From IMG/VR virus record IMGVR_UViG_3300021375_000119, positions 1 to 28,857 of that record: a DNA stretch of 28,857 nucleotides. One strand, given 5' to 3'. A model generated the notes under the pieces. That model was not told where the DNA came from, did not search any database, and was given only the letters and a program-made list of their open reading frames with translations. Each line of letters starts with the position of its first letter. Position 1 is the first letter of the stretch. This document shows positions 22,921-28,087 of the stretch, piece after piece. The stretch comes from a virus. The translations under genes and the position numbers were made by a program.

Positions 22921-23254
22921 GAGTAGGCAATTCATAAGACCTACGGCGTGGAGAGGCGGCCAGAGCCTGTTGAAATAAACGAACTGGTTAGAGTTTGGTG
23001 ATTCTCTATAAAAATCACCACCTAATTCGGGTTCATTGGTCTTGAAGGCTATGCTCGCCACGGTTTTGACCGAAGGAGTTAGTATAATGAGGGTGAGACC
23101 TACCTCAACCCAAATGTATTCAGCAGAGCGAGAGTGAACCTGAATAGTGGATTGTTTCAGCATTTGCGCTTAGTTTCGCACCACTTTAAACAAACAAACT
23201 AAAGCTGCGAGTTAATGTTTTGGTAGTTTTAAACTCAAAAAAGAAAAACTACCA
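22921..23254 (+). ncRNA. Structured, GC-elevated non-coding region; candidate phage RNA
   Basis: The 444 nt between bS21 and the ParB-like gene carry no convincing ORF. G+C is about 52, 38, 50, 43 and 37% in successive 60-nt blocks from 22921, against about 25-32% in neighbouring genes. Helices by eye: GTAGG/CCTAC (22923-22944), TGGTGATT/AATCACCA (22996-23020), CGGT/ACCG (23061-23072), GGGTGAG with CTC and ACCC (23091-23111, one bulge), TATTCAG/CTGAATA (23117-23146), AGTGG..TGCG/CGCA..CCACT (23146-23185), and a 10-bp terminator-like hairpin (23221-23254). A late promoter variant is upstream. I could not match it to RNase P, tmRNA, SRP or a known intron core. The strand is assumed from the flanking genes. 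Confidence 0.6.
23221..23254 (+). terminator. Hairpin before the ParB-like gene
   Basis: TGGTAGTTTT (23221-23230) pairs with AAAACTACCA (23245-23254), a perfect 10-bp stem with a 14-nt A-rich loop, followed by TTATAAATA. It ends the structured region, and the late promoter box starts one base after the stem. Confidence 0.6.
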
Positions 23255-23255
23255 T

Positions 23256-23263
23256 TATAAATA
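23256..23263 (+). promoter_or_regulatory. T4-type late promoter box TATAAATA (ParB-like gene)
   Basis: Exact consensus, 65 nt upstream of the start codon, giving a ~60-nt leader. AAAAGGAAAA before the ATG is the ribosome site. Confidence 0.7.
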
Positions 23264-23328
23264 AAAGTAGAAGTTGGCCAATAGGTTACATTTGGTTCCT
23301 GTGTTGACTTCAAGAAAAGGAAAATAAA

Positions 23329-24312
23329 ATGTTAGATATAACAAAACTAACTAGGGTCAAGATAGTTTCCCCTGGTTCTAAATTTAAAGAAACTAAAGTA
23401 ATTTCAATAGATAAAATATATGTTCCTAAAGACTCAACAGGTCAAACTCTTAACAGAGCAAGGAAGAAATATTTAAATCAAGACCACATTAATAAGTTAT
23501 CAGTATCATTACAAAATGGTATAGACTATTCTAAACCGTGTCCGATTGTAATTAAGAATCTACAATGGAGAAACGGAGAAAATTTTGAATATGAACTTAT
23601 TTGTGGTGCTCATAGATATTCAGCTATGACAGCTGCAAATATTAAAGAATGGATATTTGATGTATATGAGATAGGTGTAAATGATGTTGCTAAAGACTTA
23701 GCAGTATCTTCATTACAAATTAGAGAGAATGACCATCAACCTGAACTAGCAAGTACGGCTGATGATTTATCTAATATTGTTTCTTATTTAATTAGTAAAA
23801 AATTAATTAAGAATACCGAGATTGATATTACAGATTACCTAGAAGCAAATGCTAAAAATCTTCATCACACAACCTTTAAAAAGGTTGTATTGGCTACAGT
23901 TAGAAAGAATGGTGCTTATCAAGACATAAGAACATTCCCAGCAGCTGATTTACCAGGTCATATTCAAAAGAATTCTGATTATGAAATTGGTGGTGTGTAT
24001 GATGATAAGAGAAAAAAATTTGGTTGGAGTGTATTAGAAGGATATGAATTTGAATATTTTACTAACGCTTTAAGAAGATTTGATGAAACTGATAAAGGTT
24101 CATATTTTCTTATGCATACAAAAGCTCCTACTGAAAAAAGAAATCTTAAAACAAGAAGAATATCTATGACCAAATCTCTTGAGCAACTTCAAAGAGGTAT
24201 AGAAAAGGCATATGAATATAAACAGAAACACGGTGAATGGCCGTGGTCAGTTGAGGCTTTTCTAGGACAAGATATTAAAAATAAAGAAAATAATTTCTTG
24301 AAAAAGATATAA
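23329..24312 (+). CDS. ParB-like nuclease-fold protein
   Basis: A 327-aa protein with an N-terminal ParB/sulfiredoxin-like domain: ISIDKIYVPKD (residues ~26-36), NQDHINKLSVSLQNG (~50-64), PIVIKNL, and the hallmark ELICGAHRYSAMTAANI (Gly93, His95, Arg96). Residues ~150-230 look like a helical DNA-binding region. The C-terminal third is unassigned and basic. ParB-fold proteins bind DNA and often CTP, or act as nucleases; phage versions have diverse roles. It has its own late promoter and is followed by a long hairpin. Confidence 0.75.
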   Translation: MLDITKLTRVKIVSPGSKFKETKVISIDKIYVPKDSTGQTLNRARKKYLNQDHINKLSVSLQNGIDYSKPCPIVIKNLQWRNGENFEYELICGAHRYSAMTAANIKEWIFDVYEIGVNDVAKDLAVSSLQIRENDHQPELASTADDLSNIVSYLISKKLIKNTEIDITDYLEANAKNLHHTTFKKVVLATVRKNGAYQDIRTFPAADLPGHIQKNSDYEIGGVYDDKRKKFGWSVLEGYEFEYFTNALRRFDETDKGSYFLMHTKAPTEKRNLKTRRISMTKSLEQLQRGIEKAYEYKQKHGEWPWSVEAFLGQDIKNKENNFLKKI

Positions 24313-24319
24313 AAATTTT

Positions 24320-24355
24320 ATATGGGGGTTGTAATTTTAAAAACAATCCCCATAT
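24320..24355 (+). terminator. Long hairpin after the ParB-like gene
   Basis: ATATGGGGGTTGT (24320-24332) pairs with ACAATCCCCATAT (24343-24355), 13 bp with one G-T pair and a 10-nt loop. There is no T-run after it. Its 3' foot overlaps the late promoter box at 24353-24360. Confidence 0.65.
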
Positions 24356-24360
24356 AAATA
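24353..24360 (+). promoter_or_regulatory. T4-type late promoter box TATAAATA (Hsp20 gene)
   Basis: Exact consensus overlapping the foot of the preceding hairpin. The leader to ATG 24419 contains a 6-bp hairpin TGATAC/GTATCA (24365-24387) and an AAGGAG ribosome site. Confidence 0.7.
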
Positions 24361-24418
24361 ACTATGATACGCTCATAAGAGGTATCAAACATTAACTTGC
24401 TTAACAAAGGAGATTAAA

Positions 24419-24871
24419 ATGACTAATCACAAAGCAATTCATTCAATTTTTACTGGACTAAAACCGTTTACCGTGGGGTTTGACGATATGTTTGAACATT
24501 TAGATACTGTTCACAATCACATTCCACATATGACGGCTAATAACTATCCACCATACAATATCGTAAAGACAGGTTCTTTAACCTACGACATTGAAGTGGC
24601 ATTGGCTGGTTATGGTAAGAAAGATGTATCAGTAAACTATGAGGATAATATCCTTAAAATCGAATCAGTAAAAAGTAAAGACGAAAAAGAAGTTGAAGAC
24701 AATGATGGTGTATTACACAAAGGCATTGCTAAAAGAAACTTTATGAAACACTTTACAATCGCTGATGATGTTGAAGTTAAAGGTGCTGAATTAAAAGACG
24801 GACTTTTGAAAGTATCTTTAGAGAAGATTGTTCCAGACCATAAGAAGGCTAGAACTATCACTATCAAATAA
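24419..24871 (+). CDS. hsp20: Hsp20/IbpA-type small heat shock protein
   Basis: A 150-aa protein with an alpha-crystallin domain from about residue 45: PPYNIVKTGSLTYDIEVALA and GYGKKDVSVNYEDNILKI, then GIAKRNFMKHFTIADDVEVK and the closing motif AELKDGLLKVSLEK, with a C-terminal ARTITIK (I-x-I anchor). The N-terminus has GLKPFTVGFDDMFEHLD, typical of IbpA. Small heat shock proteins hold unfolding proteins in the cytoplasm. They are common in marine T4-like phages and may aid virion protein folding. Late promoter upstream, GC-rich hairpin downstream. Confidence 0.93.
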   Translation: MTNHKAIHSIFTGLKPFTVGFDDMFEHLDTVHNHIPHMTANNYPPYNIVKTGSLTYDIEVALAGYGKKDVSVNYEDNILKIESVKSKDEKEVEDNDGVLHKGIAKRNFMKHFTIADDVEVKGAELKDGLLKVSLEKIVPDHKKARTITIK

Positions 24872-24879
24872 TAATAAAA

Positions 24880-24917
24880 CTAGAGGCGTTCCACTATTGA
24901 CAATGGGACGCCTTTAG
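24880..24917 (+). terminator. Hairpin after hsp20, containing a -35 element
   Basis: CTAGAGGCGTTCC (24880-24892) pairs with GGGACGCCTTTAG (24905-24917), 13 bp with two G-T pairs. The loop contains TTGACA, the -35 of the next promoter, so terminator and promoter are interlaced. Confidence 0.65.
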
Positions 24918-24925
24918 TATATGAT
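24897..24925 (+). promoter_or_regulatory. Sigma70-type promoter for the nuclease-like gene
   Basis: TTGACA (24897-24902, perfect), 17-nt spacer, TATGAT (24920-24925, 5 of 6). It is followed two bases later by a late box, so this gene can be read both early and late. Confidence 0.78.
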
Positions 24926-24926
24926 G

Positions 24927-24934
24927 TATAAATA
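24927..24934 (+). promoter_or_regulatory. T4-type late promoter box TATAAATA (nuclease-like gene)
   Basis: Exact consensus 23 nt upstream of ATG 24958, directly behind the sigma70-type -10 element. AAGGA serves as ribosome site. Confidence 0.7.
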
Positions 24935-24957
24935 ATGATGATAAGGAATTTTATATA

Positions 24958-25395
24958 ATGTGGTCAAATGATGAACAATCTGTTATTACAGAAATCAATA
25001 AACTACCTATATTTGCAAATGATAATTTAAATCTGGTCAGTACAAACTATGCTAGGTTTGACGCTGAAAATGATAATTACATTTGTGAAATCAAAAAAAG
25101 AAATTTTGAAAGTTACCATAAGTATGCAGTAGAGGGTTTGATTCTTGAAAAAAAGAAGTACGAATCACTTTTAGCAAAAGCAACGCCTGGTAAACAAGCA
25201 CTATACGTTAATCTATTTACAGATAACAAAATGGTGATATGGAATTTAACACAACTTACAAACGAAGGCCACGATTTCTCTTGGTTTAACAAGAAAATGA
25301 ATAGAGCCACATTTAGAAGTGTTAATAATAAGACCGATAAAGAAGTTTCTTTATTGAAGATTGAAACCAGCATTGACAATAATGCTAAAGTTTGA
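24958..25395 (+). CDS. PD-(D/E)XK nuclease-like protein
   Basis: A 145-aa protein whose layout fits the restriction-endonuclease fold: an N-terminal helix with Glu12, a strand ending in Asp35 (RFDAENDN), then YICEIKKR with Glu44-x-Lys46 (D-x8-ExK), followed by a long helix (YAVEGLILEKKKYESLLAKA) and strands ALYVNLFT and KMVIWNL. That order is characteristic of the fold, but no closer family is recognised. It could be a nuclease, or a DNA-binding protein that kept the fold. It has tandem early and late promoters. The clamp operon promoter overlaps its last codons. Confidence 0.6.
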   Translation: MWSNDEQSVITEINKLPIFANDNLNLVSTNYARFDAENDNYICEIKKRNFESYHKYAVEGLILEKKKYESLLAKATPGKQALYVNLFTDNKMVIWNLTQLTNEGHDFSWFNKKMNRATFRSVNNKTDKEVSLLKIETSIDNNAKV

Positions 25396-25401
25396 TATAT
25401 T
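25373..25401 (+). promoter_or_regulatory. Sigma70-type promoter for the clamp operon
   Basis: TTGACA (25373-25378, perfect), 17-nt spacer, TATATT (25396-25401, 5 of 6). The predicted start, about 25408, coincides with the 5' end of the tRNA-like element at 25410. Confidence 0.8.
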
Positions 25402-25409
25402 ATAAAAAT

Positions 25410-25483
25410 GCGGATGTCGTATAAAAGTATTATGAGACGTTACCAACGTTTAGAAGTAGGGGCAGTACCTACCATCCGCTCCA
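25410..25483 (+). ncRNA. tRNA-Gly-like cloverleaf with encoded CCA in the gp45 leader
   Basis: Seven-bp acceptor stem GCGGATG/CATCCGC (25410-25416 with 25473-25479), then T73 and CCA. Anticodon stem AGACG/CGTTT (one G-T) has the 7-nt loop TTACCAA: T33 in place and anticodon ACC (Gly, codon GGU). T-stem GTAGG/CCTAC has a 7-nt loop. All spacings are those of a tRNA. Glycyl identity elements G1-C72, C2-G71, U73, C35 and C36 are present. But the T-loop is GGCAGTA, without TTC, and the D-arm region (25419-25434) pairs weakly and lacks GG. It lies between the clamp promoter and the gp45 ribosome site (AGGAG at 25495-25499). Either a decayed tRNA or a tRNA mimic. Confidence 0.65.
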
Positions 25484-25508
25484 TTAATACTATGAGGAGA
25501 ACTACATA

Positions 25509-26171
25509 ATGAACCTAACAAGTGATACGGTTGCCATACTAAAAAACTTTTCTGACATCAATCAGAATATTTTGGTAAAACCAGGCAACAAAATTCAAAC
25601 TATCTCTACGTTGAAAAACATTTTAGCAGAAGCTGAAATTACAGAGAAGTTTGACCAAGAGTTTGCTATCTATGATTTACCTGAATTTTTAAGAGCTGTT
25701 GACTTATTTGATAAGTCAGACCTTAATTTCAATGGTGGTCAGAATTTAGTAATCAAAGACAACAATTCAAAACAATCAATTAAATATTTCTTTGCAGATA
25801 AATCGGTTGTGGTTGCACCAACAAAATCAATTAATATGCCTGATAAGTTTATTACATTTACATTGTCTAAAGACAATCTTGCTAAACTTATGAGAGGTGT
25901 TAATACATTAAATCTACCAGACATTGCAGTAAAAGGTGATGGTAAGACTTTAAGTATTGTTGCAATTGATAAGAAAACACCATCAAACGATTATTCAATT
26001 TCATTAGGAGATACAGACAAAACATTTACTGCCTATTTCAAGACAGAAAATATGAAGATGATTCCTGATGATTATGATGTTGCAATTTCACAACAGAAAA
26101 TAAGCCATTTCATATCAAAAGGCAAACCTATTCAATACTGGATTGCTATTGAACCTGACTCTGAATTTTAG
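25509..26171 (+). CDS. 45: Sliding clamp gp45
   Basis: A 220-aa DNA polymerase clamp subunit (T4 gp45 is 228 aa). Recognisable parts are the N-terminal MNLTSDTVAILKNFSDINQN with ILVKPGNKIQTIS and the C-terminal FTAYFKTENMKMIPDDYDVA with SHFISKGKPIQYWIAIEPD. The trimer encircles DNA, tethers polymerase gp43, and acts as the mobile activator of late promoters with gp55. Clamp loader genes follow. An AGGAG ribosome site is 9 nt before the ATG; the leader carries the tRNA-like element. Confidence 0.95.
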   Translation: MNLTSDTVAILKNFSDINQNILVKPGNKIQTISTLKNILAEAEITEKFDQEFAIYDLPEFLRAVDLFDKSDLNFNGGQNLVIKDNNSKQSIKYFFADKSVVVAPTKSINMPDKFITFTLSKDNLAKLMRGVNTLNLPDIAVKGDGKTLSIVAIDKKTPSNDYSISLGDTDKTFTAYFKTENMKMIPDDYDVAISQQKISHFISKGKPIQYWIAIEPDSEF

Positions 26172-26183
26172 AGGTAGGTATAT

Positions 26184-27128
26184 ATGAATGAATTTTTGTG
26201 GGTTGAAAAATACCGTCCTAAAAAAATACAAGATTGTATTTTACCTGAAGATACTAAAAAAACATTTTCAGAGTTTTTAAAACAAAAAGAAATACCTAAT
26301 CTGTTATTATCTGGTACTGCCGGTACTGGTAAGACTACTGTTGCTCGTGCATTGTGTGAGGAACTTGGTGCAGATTATATTATTATAAACGGTTCAGATG
26401 AAGGCCGACAGATTGATACGCTAAGACATAAGATTAAAAACTTTGCCTCTACTGTATCATTAACTGAACATTCTAATCATAAAGTGGTGATTATTGATGA
26501 GGCAGACTATATGAATGCCGAATCAGTACAACCTGCTTTAAGAAACTTCATTGAGACTTTTCATAATAATTGTAGATTCATATTTACTTGTAATTACAAA
26601 AGTAAAATTTTACCAGCATTACATAGTCGTTGTACCGTAATTGACTTTGCCATTAGGAATGGTCAAAAGGTTAAGACAGCACAGGCGTTGATGAAACGAC
26701 TAGGTAAAATACTTAAAGATGAACAAGTTGAATATGATGAAAAGGTATTAGCTGAACTTATACAAAAACATTATCCTGATTTCAGACGGACTATCAATGA
26801 ACTTCAAAGATATTCTGTACGAGGTAAGATTGATAGTGGTATTCTGTTTAGTTTATCAGAGGCAAATACTAAAGAGTTGGTGACCATTCTTAAAGAGAAA
26901 AGGTTTAATGATATGCGAAAGTGGGTCATTAACAATCTTGATAAAGAACCATCATCTTTGTTTTCAACAATTTACAATCTGTTGTACTCTACGTTAGAAG
27001 GCAATTCTGTACCTCAAGCTGTATTAATTATTGCAGGATATCAATATAAATCTGCTTTTGTTGCTGACCAAGAGATAAATATGGTCGCTTGTTTAACAGA
27101 AATTATGGCAAATTGTAAATTCAAATGA
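26184..27128 (+). CDS. 44: Clamp loader large subunit gp44
   Basis: A 314-aa AAA+ ATPase, length as in T4 gp44 (319 aa). WVEKYRPKKIQDCILPED opens the protein, followed by Walker A GTAGTGKTT (44-52), Walker B VIIDEAD (102-108), sensor 1 FTCNYKSK and the SRC arginine finger (Arg149). With gp62 it opens and loads the gp45 ring. The stop codon overlaps the start of a small gene (ATGA at 27125). Confidence 0.97.
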   Translation: MNEFLWVEKYRPKKIQDCILPEDTKKTFSEFLKQKEIPNLLLSGTAGTGKTTVARALCEELGADYIIINGSDEGRQIDTLRHKIKNFASTVSLTEHSNHKVVIIDEADYMNAESVQPALRNFIETFHNNCRFIFTCNYKSKILPALHSRCTVIDFAIRNGQKVKTAQALMKRLGKILKDEQVEYDEKVLAELIQKHYPDFRRTINELQRYSVRGKIDSGILFSLSEANTKELVTILKEKRFNDMRKWVINNLDKEPSSLFSTIYNLLYSTLEGNSVPQAVLIIAGYQYKSAFVADQEINMVACLTEIMANCKFK

Positions 27129-27280
27129 TAAGAAGTTTAAGAAAATTAATTGTAAAAGTCAGAATGACCTATGCAGACATACGAGGTCACCACGGTAAAA
27201 AGTGGAACTATGAACCTGGCGATTACTATATGGGTAGAGCGAATGTACGAACTAAAAGATTATCTAAAAGCGATAAATGA
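27125..27280 (+). CDS. 51-aa basic protein between clamp loader genes, unknown
   Basis: A short frame starting in an ATGA overlap with the gp44 stop, the same coupling used elsewhere in this genome. The product is basic, with MIRSLRKLIVKVRMTYADIR, a central GHHGKKWNYEPGDYYMGRAN and a RTKRLSKSDK end. The central aromatic/Gly block looks like constrained protein sequence rather than chance. It fills the otherwise empty 114 nt between gp44 and gp62 and overlaps the gp62 start by 38 nt. I do not recognise a family; RNA or DNA binding is possible from its charge. Confidence 0.65.
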   Translation: MIRSLRKLIVKVRMTYADIRGHHGKKWNYEPGDYYMGRANVRTKRLSKSDK

Positions 27281-27638
27281 GACCAAAACACCATTACTAG
27301 ACACAGACGATATAACTTGGGAAAAGAAATTTTCCCCTTTTGTTATTAATAGATGTTTGTCTATGTTCTATGATACAATAATGCACAGCAACGAAATGAA
27401 TGGCTTGCATTTCTTACCAAAACGTATGCAATTTCACTATTTGATAAATAGTATTAGGAAGAAAAAGCGATTTGGTGGGAAGTGGTTATCACAGTCCAAA
27501 CTAAAGAATTTAGACGTTGTAAAAGAGTATTATGGATACAGTAATCAAAAGGCAAAAGAAGCTCTTAACCTACTTTCAGACGACCAAATTGAAGCATTAA
27601 CAATGAGCCTCAATAAGGGTGGGAGAAAAAAAAGATGA
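27243..27638 (+). CDS. 62: Clamp loader small subunit gp62
   Basis: I start at ATG 27243, since family members begin close to the segment MYELKDYLKAINETKTPLLD, while upstream in-frame codons overlap the small gene in another frame; this gives 131 aa. The family pattern is seen in FSPFVINRCLSMFYDTIMHS and FLPKRMQFHYLINSIRKKKR. T4 gp62 is 187 aa, so this is a short form, as in marine relatives. It forms the clamp loader with gp44. The stop overlaps the regA start (ATGA). Confidence 0.88.
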   Translation: MYELKDYLKAINETKTPLLDTDDITWEKKFSPFVINRCLSMFYDTIMHSNEMNGLHFLPKRMQFHYLINSIRKKKRFGGKWLSQSKLKNLDVVKEYYGYSNQKAKEALNLLSDDQIEALTMSLNKGGRKKR

Positions 27639-28087
27639 GTGAAGATACTATTAATTGGTCGCAGGAGCAAATGCTTGAAGTAACCATAAAACAACCTGAC
27701 GATTTTCTAAAGGTCAGAGAAACATTAACAAGAATCGGTGTAGCAAGTAGAAAAGATAAGACGTTATTTCAGTCTTGTCATATCTTACATAAACAAGGCA
27801 AATACTTTATAACACATTTTAAAGAACTGTTTGCTTTAGATGGTAAATCATCTACATTAGTTAACAACGATATTCAAAGAAGAAACACAATTGCATTATT
27901 ATTACAAGACTGGAATTTGATTGATATTGTTGATAAATCAAGAGTAGAAGACAAGGCGCCATTATCTCAAATCAAGGTTTTACCGTTTAAAGAAAAGAGT
28001 GATTGGACATTAAACGCTAAATATAATATAGGTAAGAAACCAACAGATACGGATAAAGATGGCAACAATGCAGGTCAGCAAGTTTAA
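27635..28087 (+). CDS. regA: Translational repressor RegA
   Basis: A 150-aa protein. From Met13 it matches RegA (T4: 122 aa) closely: MLEVTIKQPDDFLKVRETLT, then RIGVASRKDKTLFQSCHILH, FITHFKELFALDG, RRNTIALLLQDWNLIDIV and KVLPFKEKSDWTLNAKYNIG. RegA binds start regions of early mRNAs, in T4 including genes 44, 45 and its own. ATG 27635 overlaps the gp62 stop (ATGA) and has GGGAG; ATG 27671, with AGGAG only 3 nt away, corresponds to the usual family start, so the first 12 residues may not be translated. The C-terminal tail (DTDKDGNNAGQQV) is extra. Confidence 0.93.
   Translation: MSEDTINWSQEQMLEVTIKQPDDFLKVRETLTRIGVASRKDKTLFQSCHILHKQGKYFITHFKELFALDGKSSTLVNNDIQRRNTIALLLQDWNLIDIVDKSRVEDKAPLSQIKVLPFKEKSDWTLNAKYNIGKKPTDTDKDGNNAGQQV

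Noticed and set aside
22904-22978. 24-codon frame at the start of the structured region, and a 16-codon frame at 23087-23137 with AAGGAG upstream
   Set aside because: Both are very short and lie within strong predicted RNA helices. The first has no ribosome site. Worth noting only if the region proves translated.
23028-23082. Similarity to the glutamine (glnA) riboswitch: GTTCAT, ACGG and CCGAAGGA in order
   Set aside because: The conserved GAAGTAGG part is missing and the terminal stem (GTTC with GAAC) cannot form, so the match looks accidental.
22900-23163. 87-codon minus-strand frame in the non-coding island
   Set aside because: All real genes here are on the + strand, and the frame has no ribosome site or recognisable protein pattern.
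22885-23255. RNase P RNA, tmRNA, SRP RNA or group I intron
   Set aside because: None of the hallmark core sequences (RNase P P4 strands, tmRNA ends and tag frame, SRP GGAAGGAAGC-type loop, intron P7) could be found.
23303-23331. TTGACT before the ParB-like gene as a host promoter
   Set aside because: No acceptable -10 at 16-18 nt; the position would fall on the start codon.
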